Translations under genes and position numbers: made by a program
The notes under the pieces: model-generated
Seen by the model: the letters and a program-made list of their open reading frames with translations, nothing else
Database searches by the model: none
What the model was told of the DNA's origin: nothing
Shown: positions 48,898 to 63,340 of the stretch, in pieces
How the letters are laid out: every line of letters begins with the position of its first letter
Position numbering within the stretch: position 1 is the first letter of the stretch
Origin: Manduca sexta
Lineage: Eukaryota; Arthropoda; Insecta; Lepidoptera; Sphingidae
DNA: 64,000 bases
Direction of reading: 5' to 3'
Assembly (NCBI RefSeq): GCF_014839805.1
Contig: NC_051140.1
Coordinates: forward strand, 13,227,826-13,291,825

Positions 48898-49765
48898 CAG
48901 TGTTGCCAGAAGGTTACATTTTTTACATTTTTCGTTACTTTTGACTCCCTCGCGTAACATGTAAGTAATTTTTATATTTAAGGCAATTTTCGTAACTTTT
49001 GAGAACAACGATATTTGTAATACAAATTTTTTATTGTAAACAGGTTTACGAACGCATTTCTATTCAACGCATCCAAATTGAACGCACCTAAAACTGGCGG
49101 GTCTAAAAGTATTTCACTCCATACAGGGTCGTAGCTAGACTTGAATTTTAAGGTAGGGCAGCTGTAATTACAAGCAGGGCGAAAATAAAAATGTTACTAA
49201 ATCTGATCTGGTCAATCGATTTTTGGTTTCCTTGACTCGGTACGTGAGCAAAAACAAAAACAGTTTAATACTTAAGTAATTGTTAAGGTAATATACAGAT
49301 TGAGGCAAAATTCCCATAAATCTCGAAGGAGACTTATTTCACCCATCAATACGAATAACTATTACTATGGGACCAACTTCCAAATCGTAAAATAAAAAAA
49401 CCGCTGCTCCATATATTTTCATTCAGTAGTAATGTACAATTTTGTTAATTATTAAGGTCGGGCATTACTATTTTAAGGTAGGGCATTGCCCCAAAATGCC
49501 CCCCCCTAGCTACGGTCCTGACTCCATATCACACTTAGAGATAGCTCGCCATGACAAAATGGAACGTATATTGCATATATTAAAACTTGATTTTGCTTGA
49601 GTGAGCGCGCGCACATTTCCTACTTCGCGAGTCCCCGCGGTTTCGTAGCTACAGAAAAGCTTGCCCAAAAACGCGTAAATAAAAAAAAATGTAACTTTTG
49701 CAGCAAAAATTTAACATTTCAGGAAACGAAACGTAACTTACGACTCAAGGGCCCTGGCAACACTG
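48898..49765. mobile_element. hAT-like non-autonomous element (outer element of a nested pair)
   Basis: The terminal inverted repeats are CAGTGTTGCCAG (48898-48909) and CTGGCAACACTG (49754-49765). They are flanked by the 8-bp direct duplication GTCGAAAT at 48890-48897 and 49766-49773. An 8-bp duplication and CAG-type ends are hallmarks of the hAT superfamily. Without the insertion it carries, it is about 463 bp. No transposase was seen. Confidence 0.85.
49124..49520. mobile_element. hAT-like MITE nested inside the outer hAT element
   Basis: The inverted ends are CAGGGTCGTAGCTAG (49124-49138) and CTAGCTACGGTCCTG (49506-49520), with two mismatches. The 8-bp duplication ACTCCATA lies at 49116-49123 and 49521-49528. 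At 397 bp it has no coding capacity. Because it interrupts the element at 48898-49765, it inserted later. Confidence 0.87.
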
Positions 49766-52331
49766 GTCGAAATCCGACACTAGTCTATGTGGATGGTCAA
49801 GTAAGAGTAACTGGATCTGAGGAGCTTCAATACAATTGTTAGTGAGGTGATACGTTCACCGATATTCGTCGAACTTTATATAAAACTGTATACCATCTTT
49901 AATAGAAAATTGCTATTTAATAAATGCTTGCAATACAATTATTAATATTCAAATAACTACAGTAATGGCAATGGTTATTACATTATTAACATTTTTATAC
50001 AATAGCCTGTCGTCAACAAACAAGTTATGTGGTTACCAACGGTTTCTAATTCCAACCATACATCGTACAGTTTATGATGGCAGTAACTTAGATTGCGGAC
50101 GATGCTAATACTCGTTACTTATTACATTGGAAACTTAGGTATTTGTTACCCACCCAGCAATTACATACATACCTTGGCAACGCACGAACATTTCCTATAT
50201 TCTACGTATAACATAATACAGAAGATTCAAGAATGTCCTTCGATCTGAATAAATAACTGCGATTCGCCCGAGTATTAATTTTATGCGGTTACTAACAAGT
50301 AACGTGGCAATATCGGTGGGTAGTTAGCCATGCAACATTAGTGTACCGAATTACACTCCATTTATTAAGCACGTAGGTATTATTGACCATTGTTGAAGCA
50401 CGTTGATTTATTACAACTGCAAGGTCAGTGGGTCATCGACCATTACTGGCGTTATCTGTAAATTCCTGTTTTATATGAAGTTCCAACTAATGATTACGCT
50501 GTTCCGCATACGACGCTCAAAAATGTATGAGATCATAGCGCCGCGGCCTTTCATTAATATTTCACATTAAACTTGAAACAGTTCCACGTAAACATCCTGC
50601 GTGTAAATTGAGTGCGAATAATTTGATCCAGCTTCTCTGAGTAGTCAAGGTCGAATGTTGTTGGTACACATCAGACACCTAGTGTCTACATTTACGTCAA
50701 TTTGTTCGCCAGATAATAAAGGTAAACTAAATGTTAAACGTTTTAGTCATTCGTGTACAAAATATTTACCCATGATGTACTTATGGCTTATTTTGGCTTG
50801 CATATTAACTGCAGACTTATTATCGAGCACTCATCATGCTGTTCGCTCACTAATGAAGTGAGTTTGAATTCCGGATGGAGAGTAGGACGCGGTACGCTTG
50901 GTAATGGACACCTATGTAAGGAGAAGAGCTTTGGCCACTTCATCATTATTGTATAATTATAAAGTTCATTTTTGCATTGTACTTGCTTTACGTTATGAAA
51001 TTATAATGAATGCTGCAGTGCGATACATCATGCAATAAGGCCGGACTGCATTGATACAGCAAGTATCAGCGCACCAAATTAAATCACGATTCACGTTTAA
51101 ATTATTAATAGTGGTTAAACGTGAAATTAATTGTTTTAATTAATGATACCGTGAACACTATTAATCATTCAGTTACCATACCAGTTGGATGGTAGCCAGG
51201 TATCGCCACACGCTCACGCTATTTGGCAAATTTGTAGAACCTTCCAAATCTATGCAAGAGCTTATGGCTTCGTAAACTGGAGTCGTGAAAATGTTATGCA
51301 GTGATAAAATACCTTGTGGTGCCTGTAATATGGAACGTATTAAAAGTATATTTAACTGCCTGGACCGGGAATACGAGTAAACACTTTAAACTTAAAATGG
51401 ATTGCCCCAATCTGTGTCAGTTTCAGTTTACAAATACGAGTATTATTAACTGTGGATGAATTTTATGGTCCTAGCTGCGTGAAATGTAAATATAAATCAT
51501 TTCTTTGTCCAATGCACCTATAACATTAATAGCAAGCTAAGCTAATTAATATGTCAATTTTAAAAAATAATTAAACCGGAACATCTATTGACCGTCTTGA
51601 GTAAGTGTTTGGAAATGCAAGCGTACCAATACCTTATAAAAAATATATACAAATAGTTGTAACCTTAACCTTATTGAAAAAAAGTCCGCGTAGGTACAGG
51701 TATTTGATAAAGAACAGCTGTTGGCACTCGGCCAAAACTTTCTAAAAACAGGTTAGCTGCATTGAATAAAGCCCTACACAGACATAACACATGGCAAATG
51801 CAACTGAACTGCTGAAAGGATGTTTACAGTACATGTTACAAATCACTGGATTGGTTTGATACATGATATTGCGTTTATTATTTCCAAACCTATGCAGTAT
51901 GCACCAAAAGTGTTTAATGGGATTAACTAAATCTAATCTCCATCAAATTGCGTTATTCAGACGGAGTTATCTTTACTAAGAATTTCATTTTGAAATATAT
52001 ACATATAAAAAAATTCTTATTGTGCACAATTTATGCTTAAAAACAACTACAACTAATAAGTTGCCTTTTTCGAAAACAGTAAAACGTCTACAATCTTTAT
52101 TAGGGTTTTGCCCAGTATTCCAATCACTGGAATTGAGCATTCAATTTGGCGTCAGGAAATCCCGGCAAATAAAATTAATGTGTCTGAAAAATTAAGTTCG
52201 TTACGACAGGGACGAGCTGGATAAGAAAGGTACCTACTGTATAAAATGAATCTGTTTTGAAATATATTAATAAAATGCTTTTCGCCTTTTAATTGCTATC
52301 CTGTTTCTTACTTCTTAGCATAATATTAATT

Positions 52332-53218
52332 ACTAGCTTTTGCCCGCGGCTCCGCCCGCGTTATAAGGTTTTTCAGGCTAAAGTTTTCCGTTATAAAAGT
52401 AGTAGTTTCCCAGGAGCCTATGTTCTTCCCAGGGTCTCAAACTGTCTCCATACCAAATTTCATCTTAATACGTTGGGTAGTTTTTGAGTTTAACACGTTC
52501 AGGCAGACAGATGCAGCGGGGGACTTTGTTTTATAATATATTTTTTAGAACTTTTTAAGAGGAACAATCCCGTCATACATCATTGTTGCATAACTTTAAC
52601 CGTTTACGCAGCGCACGCAACGGAAGCTCTGAAAACTAATAATTTTTCCCCGTTTTGCAACATGTTTCGTTACTGCTCCGCTCCTATTAGTCATAGCGTG
52701 ATGATATATAGCCTATAGCGCTCCACAAATAAAGGGCTATCCAACACAAAACATTTTTTTCAGTTCAAACCGGTAGTTCCTGAGATTAGCCATTACTGCT
52801 CCGCTCCTATTGGTCATAGCGATGATATATAACTTTGAGCACTCTACAAACAAAGGACTATTCAACACAGAAATATTTTTTCAGTTCGAATCGGTAGTTC
52901 CTGAGATTAGCCATTACTGCTCCGCTCCCATTGGGTATAGCTTGATGATATATAGCCTATAGCACTCCACGAACAAAGGGCTATCCAACGCAAAAAGAAT
53001 TTTTCAGTTTGGACCGGTAGTTCCTGAGATTAGCCATTACTGCTCTGCTCCAATTGGGTATAGCGTGATGATATATAGCCTATAGCACTCCACGAATAAA
53101 GGGCTATCCAGCGCAAAAAGAATTTTTCAATTTGGACCGGTAGTTCCTGAGATTAGCGCGTTCAAACAAACAAACAAACAAACTCTTCAGCTTTATATAA
53201 TAGTGTAGAAGTATAGAT
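52332..53218 (+). mobile_element. RTE-like 3' tail with internal tandem array
   Basis: It starts 'actagcttttgcccgcggct' like the copy at 20811 and shares 'ctatgttcttcccagggtct', 'gcagacagatgcagcggggg' and 'ttttaagaggaacaatcccg' with it. It ends with (CAAA)n and 'ctcttcagctttatataata'. The middle is expanded into four tandem units. No open reading frame. Confidence 0.65.
52665..53157 (+). repeat. Four tandem units of about 122 bp inside the RTE-like tail
   Basis: The phrase 'tactgctccgctcc' (with small changes) recurs at 52671, 52794, 52915 and 53038. Each is followed by 'gatgatatata', a 'cactccac…aaagg' phrase and 'ccggtagttcctgagattag'. Spacing is 121-123 bp. The related copy at 20811 has the unit once (about 21175-21295). 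Confidence 0.85.
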
Positions 53219-56200
53219 TATAATTTATTATATGAATAATATAACATATATTCGTGTTATTATATTAATTGTAAATTATAAATATTACGATTAGTTTCAG
53301 TTGATAAATTAATATTCAACATGGAAATATTTTTTTTTCATATCAAATTTTCTTTTCCTTTCCACTTTTTTCTGAAGGGAAATCCTTCTATTGATAATGA
53401 CATAATATCATAACTTATCAAAACATAGACAGTGTGCTATTTAATTCCAAAACAAATAAGCCTACCATATTATATTCCATTGTTTTTATTTTCCACAAAT
53501 ATCTGTGAAAAAAAGTAAATGGTATCAAATCATTTCGCCGATTTTAATACATAAAACTTTAATTTATTGTTTTTAATTTCTTTATAAGAACTCGAAATAT
53601 CATAAACAAAATTGGTTACTGGAAAGTGCACTCACACACTGAGTAACGTTATGTTTGCCAAAACATTTTTGTTTTTATGTTTATCATAATATAATATATA
53701 TCGTTTATTATGCTACAATTTATAAACAAAGTATGATGAGATCTTTGATGTATTAGTAATATTGTAGCTCTTTTGGGACAAATTAGAATGTCTCTAAATC
53801 AAATAATAACGATAATTGACATGCAACTAAATTTTAGAAGATGTAACATAAAAGATAATCTTAAATATGTCTAGAATATCAGTTAATATTTAGCGATTCA
53901 GCTCGTTTATTGGAATTGAAAAAGTTATAAATAATATCCTGCTCATTTTTACTGGGTATAATTTTAGATATTTATTTTACGATAGTTTGATTAATTGGAT
54001 CACAACATTTACGTAATGAAATAAATAAAAGGTATTGTTTTTATTATGGACCGTATTATAAATATGTAAGTAGTAAGTGTACATATATAAATATTTGGCC
54101 AGTATGTATGCTTAATTCACAATTTTATACGGTGCAAGAGATTTTTTGGCGAAAATAATACGCAAATTAAATATTCAAGTCACAATTTGCGCAACGGCCA
54201 CTACATCACTTGTCAGCTTAGCTTGTCAGTGATGAACCTTTCCAAAGACAAAGAATGTCCTTTGGTACTTTATTCAACTTATTGCAATATTATAAGAGGA
54301 AAATATCACAAAGAACACTTCTAATCTTATACATATTTGTTTCTTCGAAAATGTTTATAATTTTTTACTTATGTGTAAATCATAAATTCATAAATTACTG
54401 GCAAAGATGATATATAAAAACAATTCCTTTACATTTAGATTGCGCAATCTTTTTATAGGTTTAAATATTTGAATATTTACTTAGTAATTAGTACCAGCTG
54501 TTTTCGTGATAAAAACTAAATTAGTTTATGATGTACTGTACATAAATAATATCGTACACATCGCGTCCGAGACGAGTCCTAATTCGCTATAATTAGAGTG
54601 CGACTCGGATTGTTTAGCGCATCGCTGATGCAAAATATTTGTCCCAATTACCGCTTGGTATGTGTTGTACTGTGTCAAGTGACACGCACGCCGCAGATTT
54701 TTATTTTGTAATACATATAATACCTTCATTTCCTAATTTATTAAAACAGTTTCAATTTATCGTTTCTTATGGACGGAATTATTTATTTTTATGATACTTG
54801 ATTGTGGCACTAATTCATGTGTAAATGCAACAAAAAGATTTATTAATAATTAAGTATTTAATGCATTCAATGACTTATAAGTTTTTAACACCCAGTACGT
54901 TTACCGGCGAATTTTCTGCTTGAATTTAGAGCAAAGTAGTTCAGACGTCATATCTAAAATTTGTAGACTTTGCACATTCTGAACAATGTAAATACTTTAC
55001 CTTAAACGTTCTTTCCCGGAGCGCAAAAATTTCACTAAAATGATGACACAAGATAACTCTTTCTGAGAATGCACGCAATATTATGAATATAAAAACCTTG
55101 ACATACATAACTATAATAATATTACCTAGTGTATTATAATATCAGTGACAGTATGTAAAAATTTAATTATAGTGTAGGCATTAATCATTCCACAAACTTT
55201 CCTGCTAATATATGTATAAATGTGAAAAACTGTGTCTGGTTGTTTATTAATACTAAATGCATAAAGCACAGAAGAGACTCATATTGAATTTGGCAAATAT
55301 ACACAAATCCTTTGATTAACATACAAGTTACTTTTTATCATGGAAAAGTGAATCATAGAACTATATTCCTGTGTTTTATGTAGTCGAATAGTAGAATTTA
55401 AGGCGCAGGTTTTTTTTAATAATAAAAAAATGTAATAAATGCCATATTTTCCATTCAAAATGTATATTTGACTGTATCTAGGTATATTAGAATAAACGCG
55501 CGATGTGCATTCTAAACTAATATGCCCGTCTGGTTTGTATCGAGAACCATTCAAGTAGTTAAGTGGTCTAACTAATCACGTTGATTATAATGTGAGATAT
55601 CGATTTATTACACCGTTATTAGAAATAAATAATTATCTATACGCTATACAAAAAGTAACGTGAAACGCAAACGTTTAAAAATTAAACCTAACTTTTTTTC
55701 AAAATGGCGGATTTCTCACATTTCTCCGGTACAAAATATGTTTAAAGCTTAAAAAATTTCTTCACAGTTTGTCCCTGTGGGTACGTGACTCGTGATGTGA
55801 GTGAAGATAACGTATGAAGCGGGTCGGCAAATACATTATAATATGAACTCGACAAGAATTTCTCTCGAAACTGGGCGTTGTTGATAGAGTCATTCAAGAT
55901 TAATATGTGGTAGGTTATTTGTATGTGAGACTCCCTCTGAGCTGATACCATTCTATTTCTGCCAACATGTTATATGTATGTTGACAATTAGATTTCATTT
56001 TTAAGGTAATTAGTGTAATTACTGCGCCTTATTAGACATAATGTTTAATGTGAAGGAGTGACAAACTCATTACAGAGTCATCCTGTACTGTATCCTGTTC
56101 GAGCTGCGGATAGCTTTGTTATTGTTAATGGAAAGGCTCGGTACTAACCATCTTGTAAGCTACTTCCTTAATTCGTCCTTTAGTTAACCTTAGCTTAACC

Positions 56201-57186
56201 TTGTAAGCTTAGTAGTATAATAAAACCTTAGGTACCTACTAATGCAACTGGAAATACTGAATATAAAGGAGTTAAACATTTGAAGTTAATAATTGAAAAT
56301 AACCACATATTTAATTTTTCGCATATTTTCTACCGAGTTTCCTGCTGGCAAATTGTACGAACAGGCTCATATTTCATGAGTACGACGCAAATGTAGTGAT
56401 TTTCTCTTGTCAACGGTTCGGAACAAGTTATGTTTTGTTCTCGCGCGAGACGACCTTGGCGCAGCGTCCGAGGCGATAACAGAGGCATGCAGTGTGTCAC
56501 CCACCTACTTATCGATGCATTAGATTAACAAGATAACTGCCATCATATAATGTGTTAATCAGCGCTAGTTTGTGAACAAATGTCCATCAAGACATTATTT
56601 ATACGTTGCCTTTTTAAAATGCGACAACGCATCCATGATCCCTATAGAATTGTGACTGTTTATGAACAGTTCGGAATAGAGATCACTTAACAAGACCTTA
56701 TGAATTTTAAAAATATATGACATGTGTACAAGAATTATTGAATATACATGAACGACTAGGTTCTTTCATAATTGAATTTGTATAAGTACAATGTCTTACA
56801 TGAATGACTGTAAATTATGTACGAGTCATGTCTGAACTTAATTTAAGCTTATCTTCTATGAATGAAAATGTAGGCAGAGACTCGTAAACGACGCATTATA
56901 CATTTAATTAAACTTATCCGATACAAGCTGCTGAAATATTTAGAGTCGAACGTGAACCACTAGACTGGTAAATCAGGTATTTTATAATGTATGAACGGCA
57001 TTGACTGTCCCATCTATGGTGCACAAATGTTACATTGATCGCAAAAATTCAAAATCTCAGGATAAATGGAATGTAATGATGCCTGCACTGCGACGAGGAC
57101 GCGGGGTGCAGTGATGCCGTAAATTGAATTGCATTATCAAATCGTTAACCGCGATATACCTAACAGATGACTTTATTGTGTCCGAT

Positions 57187-57257
57187 AATCGTGCGGTGCG
57201 GCACACCGGCGCGGTGCGGGGCGACGCGGGCGCGGCGCACCGCGTCGCGGCGTGGCG
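57187..57257. other. Isolated GC-rich patch
   Basis: About 70 bases of almost pure G/C with many CpG (…gcggtgcggggcgacgcggg…) lie in strongly AT-rich DNA. Both strands have short frames through it, but none has splice sites or similarity that I can support. It could be a promoter fragment, an exon or a repeat. Confidence 0.4.
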
Positions 57258-60200
57258 ATGTGATCTATGACTTGCGGATGAATACAATCATTACTTAATC
57301 TTATAATTGAGTTTTGGTTATGATAACACTGCATTCCAATACCATAAATATTTATATAGCGGTATTTGTTATCCGTTAGCACGGATGTGTAAATCGATCC
57401 TCACCATTACGTTTACTTTATGTAGTGACAGCGTTTGTTGCTAAAATTAAACCTGTTGGCACAAATCTTTCGGCAGAGCGCTATGTGATATGAACAGTCA
57501 AAACAATGTCATTATAATATGTCTTCACGTCAGTCATACATCTGCATAATATTTAGTACGAGTGGTTGCACACGCACATGCATGAGGAATTATTATAGTC
57601 CGACTTGAACGCATGTGCGAACTCGTCGTCCTTCGTACGTCCACGTAAATATTCATGAAGATTAATCACAATAAAATGGATCAAGTTGTACTAAAATTTT
57701 ACGATTAACACTTCATGTGAATATAAAAAATAGATGAAGTTATGTTTGTTATTAAGTTTACAGCTCACTTAAACTTTGTAGGTAAATAAAAATATTTTTG
57801 TATATAGATTTTCCGTTTTTGTTTTGTTGAATTCCTCTAAACATTGTACATATTTAGGTATTTGCTGAAACAGAGGCATTGATTCATTATAAATAAAATA
57901 AACACTTACCTAGTCGTAAGTTTAACTAGTTTGCAATAAAAACGTTAACTGACTCACGCAGTAATCAGTAAAGTTCTGCGAATAACAATAATTTGTAGAG
58001 CTGTTCCCTAGACCTCGTCACTTTCAGGAAATATTTGCCATAAAATTTTACTTCATGAATCACATAAACTAAACTTTGGGACCATTACATTGAATCATAT
58101 TTATGTACAAGTACAAGTACTAATAAACTATAATTATTATACTTTTGTGTGACCTTTAATAACATTATAAATACAATGCTATCTATTCGCTATCTTCCCT
58201 AAAATTGCGTTGAATATAAAATTGAATTATTGCTTAAAGTGCCGTAATCGTATATTTTAAATCCCACGCAAAGTTAACAAACGTGTTTAATAGTAGCAGA
58301 ATCTAATAAGATTTTGATATAAGTTTGGTGTTAGTTCACCACAATTTAAAAACTTTTAGATGGCGTAAGTTTAAAAGGTTTTTATTAATATTTAGTATAA
58401 TAGAATGCAAAGTTTTTTTTCATATTAATGGATGGGAAAACCTGCCGCTTATTAATGTAATTATAAATTACTGTGAAATACGCGACGAGTGAAATTAAAA
58501 AGTCCATTTAAAAGAATCTGCACGGTAAAATTTAATTTAATATGTCTGAATATTATAAAATTATAAAATGTGTTTTATTCAGCAGTTCTTGTTTTTACTT
58601 ATAGTAAAAATTATAAAATCTCGTCACTTTATTGCTGCTGAAACGTTCTCAATAACTGAAATTGTATGATATAGGTCGAGGTCGTTTCCATTTGCTGACC
58701 TAGACGATCTGTACCGCTAATGCAAATCATTCGACTCGATTTAGAATCGCATAATAGCGAACACAAGAGCTGCCTGTTCCCGGAACATAATTACGAGCCA
58801 TGCGTGAATAGTAAAATATGCGTAGGTGACTGCTCAAACAATAGCGAAAAATTTGTTTATATACCTAGCCATTTAGATAAAACATAGCAGCAAAATAAAG
58901 TTACGCAAATTTTAGTCTGTCCGGTAATTACATAAACATTATGATTTAAATTTTCCTTTAATATTTTAAATCTCGAATTAATAAAAATTTCTTTCATATT
59001 TTTATTCGTTTTATTTGCTTTGTAATATTGTCACATGTAACATAATATCTTAAAGGTTCTTACATAAGTTTTATTTATAATAATGTAGGACAATTAGTTC
59101 TTTTGAATCAAGATGCGTCATTTAAAATGTTACTAAAGAGCTTTGCTATTTAATTGAAATATACATAGAACTAAGGTGTGAACGATGATTTCACTTCTCA
59201 TTAGTTATGACAGACCGGTTGCACGTAGTTACCCTGTTTTTGCTAGAGAGAAAGTTAGGAATCGCTTTTATGGGAAGCAATAACAGTCTAGATTTCTCTA
59301 GTATTGTCTTAGGTTTTCAATATAAACTGATTAGAATACATTTCTCCATTTTCGTTCGTATCTATTTGGAATATTGACGTATCTTAGGTTCATATCTACA
59401 CCGTTCCGACTTGGTCGTAATAACAATACAACTTTACCAAGCTAAACTTCGCTTTAATTCCATGGAGCTTTAATTTAATGTTTCGTATTTTTATTTATAT
59501 TCACGGGCTTTTTGTGGGCTCTTACCGTCTACCGCACACAAAGTGGTTACATTGTTCAGTGAAGAATGTCGTGGATATCGCGCGAAGTGTGTCGTTTGTA
59601 GAAGGCAAAGAGGAGCGACGCGGGCTCGGTCTGTGTGTGACATCTCCATATGAAGGGCCTCGCTAACTGCACCCGTGTCGAAAGCACCTCTTCGTTTGTT
59701 TAGCACGCAACTAAATGACACATGCGTTGCAACACCAATGTGTACCTAAACCGTCACAAATTGGTGAAACTCTGCCCGTGCTAAGCGTACAACGATGCAA
59801 ACATATGGCAATAGAAATATCAACAACGTGCCTATGGTGTAAACACTTACCATACTATAGCTGGCAGCTTTATAGTGTTTAATAAGAATTCATTTTATCT
59901 CAAGGTTACAAATATTTACATTGATTAAATCCGGTTTGCGACGTCGGCAAATATTGACAATAAGGTTTATCTTTAAAAACATATAAAATGTTATTGATTT
60001 GCCACTGTGTTTGCGGCAGCCGCATAAATAGCCGTTTATTAAAGTCGGTGCATGCACCTCCGCGGCGGGTCCTCGAAACAAAGGGTAATATGGCTTCCAA
60101 TTGACTTTTCGAAAACAGGTGAGGTCGCGTCAATCCAGACCAGACGCGTTCACTTTTCTTCGCTACAGTCACAATCGTAAATAAATGACGAAGGCCGAAC

Positions 60201-61619
60201 AGAGTTTTTATTTGCAAGCCCACCTGGTTTTAAGCGTGAACGTGTTTTAAATTGTTTTGAGTATTCTTTCATAACCTAAACTTCATTTTAAGACGTGAGC
60301 GATCGTAAAACCCGTTTTATGTCGGCACATTTGGGAACTGTTTTGGTCTTAATTTTAGAAATTATGCAAGCGAAATTCCTTGACGCTAGAATAATAGCAG
60401 ACAAATGCTCGATCATACTCCACCTGGCTGCCATTATTGTTCCCGTTCGTCCATCAGTTACGCGGTGAACTAAATATGTTAAAAGCTATTTGCCGCTATT
60501 TCTTCAGCATATAGTGAAAGCTAGACAAAATTGTACGCACGTCTGGTTTGGCGTAACATAAAACACACCCAGTAATCCGTAATTCCAAACAAGGATTTCC
60601 TGAACCTCGGCTCGAGATACCACTTCCAGATCTGTGACAAATTCTTACAAATCACGTCAATTTTGGATTGCCTCTATAATCCAGTTTATTCGTCTCAAGT
60701 CCTGATCGAATTGTAAAAGAAATTAACGAAATGGATAACAATTATCTACTCAACTATCCGTAAACAATAATTAAAATCCAATTTGAAATAGTAATTTATA
60801 GTGGTAATAATGGTCGAAAGTAATATTTATGCGATAAGTAAACTTAATTTATAACAATATGGTACATTGCTTTATTTGGACCACATTAATTAAAGCATCG
60901 TGTCATTATTCATTGTCAATAAATATTACATTTGCGAAAATGAACAATACAAAATAAAAGTGACGAAGATGAGTAAGCTCAAACAAATATGTAAATATAG
61001 ATACGATATTATTATTTTCGGTAGTATTATTTTATTTGCATCTCATCGGTTACAAAATTCTTATAATATTAAAAAATATATATATTTTAAAAGGATACTT
61101 AATTGTTCAACATAGGATGATCAGTTATACTGGATAAACTAGATTGAATTACTATTCAATTATTACCTACTGGTAATACTAAAGAAATTTTTAAAATATT
61201 AAGCACTTTATTTTATAATGTTACTCATACAAATCATAAGTTATTACACTATGGCTGTTATATGTACATAAGTACCTACCAATTATAATGATGAGCATAA
61301 AAGTATATTTAAAGCAAAACAACATATTTTTCAAAGAAATTATTAAAAAAAAACATAAGCATTCTAAGTAAACTTTATAATTATGCCATTAATCAGCTGT
61401 TATTAATGTGTTTAATAAAGAATTCCGCATTTTAATGTTCTATAATAACTTCCTTACTGAATAAAAAAATATCAATGCGACAAATTGGCGACTTGTTATT
61501 GAATTCATTATCTTTTTATTATAACATCATATTATTTAATAAAATTATCACAGATCGATGTCTGTACATTATAGATATTGACGAAAAACTAACATGGGGA
61601 GTCTTTATTAGAGCAACAG

Positions 61620-61770
61620 AAGATAAAACAATAGTTTTTAGAATTTTTGTCTCTGTATGTTTGTTCACGCATCACGCCAGAAACTACTGTATGTAATTGA
61701 ATATAGGTTTTACTGATGCATGTTGCTAGGGGTCTTACTTAAACGTAGGCGTTTTTTCACACAGGCGGAA
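61620..61770 (+). repeat. Dispersed-repeat fragment at the edge of the gap
   Basis: 'tctgtatgtttgttcacgca' followed by 'tcacgccagaaactactg' and 'ttttactgatgcatgttgct' looks like a lepidopteran non-LTR relic running into the N run. Such a repeat is a plausible reason for the assembly break. Confidence 0.4.
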
Positions 61771-62270
61771 NNNNNNNNNNNNNNNNNNNNNNNNNNNNNN
61801 NNNNNNNNNNNNNNNNNNNNNNNNNNNNNNNNNNNNNNNNNNNNNNNNNNNNNNNNNNNNNNNNNNNNNNNNNNNNNNNNNNNNNNNNNNNNNNNNNNNN
61901 NNNNNNNNNNNNNNNNNNNNNNNNNNNNNNNNNNNNNNNNNNNNNNNNNNNNNNNNNNNNNNNNNNNNNNNNNNNNNNNNNNNNNNNNNNNNNNNNNNNN
62001 NNNNNNNNNNNNNNNNNNNNNNNNNNNNNNNNNNNNNNNNNNNNNNNNNNNNNNNNNNNNNNNNNNNNNNNNNNNNNNNNNNNNNNNNNNNNNNNNNNNN
62101 NNNNNNNNNNNNNNNNNNNNNNNNNNNNNNNNNNNNNNNNNNNNNNNNNNNNNNNNNNNNNNNNNNNNNNNNNNNNNNNNNNNNNNNNNNNNNNNNNNNN
62201 NNNNNNNNNNNNNNNNNNNNNNNNNNNNNNNNNNNNNNNNNNNNNNNNNNNNNNNNNNNNNNNNNNNNNN
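61771..62270. other. Assembly gap of 500 N
   Basis: Exactly 500 unknown bases, a conventional placeholder length. True distance and content are unknown. Reading frames crossing it are meaningless. Confidence 0.98.
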
Positions 62271-63340
62271 GTGTATAAATCACGCCTAAAAGGGTATAAA
62301 ACTTTACAAACCAGATCCACATATCATTTTAATTGATAAAAACAAATCCAAAAAGTAAATATACAAAGATATTTGCTAATTTTCGGTAAAAACAGTTACT
62401 AACCTATGAAAAGATATATCGGGTCTTTTCTTGCGTGAATTCGATTTGCATCCTTTTCATAACAACACTGAGTCACTTTCGAAACTTAACAAATACACTA
62501 AACAAACTAAACAATTGAGAATATGATTATTATATTACTTTAAATTCAATTTTATGAAGATTTGTTTACATCGTCTCGACACTGCTACGTACTTGCTGAC
62601 CACGTAAATGAGCGTTTCGCCGCAAGGCGGTCCCAGTGTGTTGAAGTAAACGAAATAGTGCCATATTCGAAGGAAGCAATTATTTTGTCTTTTTTTTGTT
62701 GCGTTCCAAATAAGCTTTGAGTAAAAGAGATAGACATATATATTGACAATTCTGCGTCGATTTCCCTAACATAAATATAACTTATTCATATAGCTAACTT
62801 TTGGGGCCTGTCCTCCTCTTCATATTTAGTCAATGAATCTAACACTAAAGATTCAAGGTGTGACGTAAATATATTAGCTAACGTAGACGTTAACTCGTCT
62901 ACATACTTGTCACTGCAAGTATTTGTGTATCTTTATATGGTATGCGAAATTGTATTCACATATATATGATAATACATAAACATATCAATTGAATACCATC
63001 ATTTATTGATTTATTTTGCATTTCTCACAAAGTATGTGTGTAAGCTGACTTAATTAGATGAAAATAACAGTAGGTGTAATGGTGAATTTGATAAGATTTT
63101 CACTGTGGTATAACAAGTAAATCGGTAATAACAGACAATAATGGATGCTCTATTGCCCTTAAAAAATAGAAATAAGGTTAAAATATGAAGTGAAGTGTTT
63201 AATCCTTCGGAAAACTAACTCAATATACAATACTTAAGAGCAAGCGAACATTTATCAAATTTACTATGAAACTAGATAAATTTTTGTTGACCCCTGCTTA
63301 CGAATTATAATCGACCCATTTTTTTGTCACTCCAACCTAC

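Noticed and set aside
49597..49842. 81-codon + strand frame crossing the right end of the outer hAT element
   Set aside because: It runs from inside a MITE into flanking DNA across the target duplication, so it is not an evolved gene.
61720..62322. Open frames of 187-195 codons across 61720-62322
   Set aside because: They consist almost entirely of the 500-N gap and carry no sequence information.
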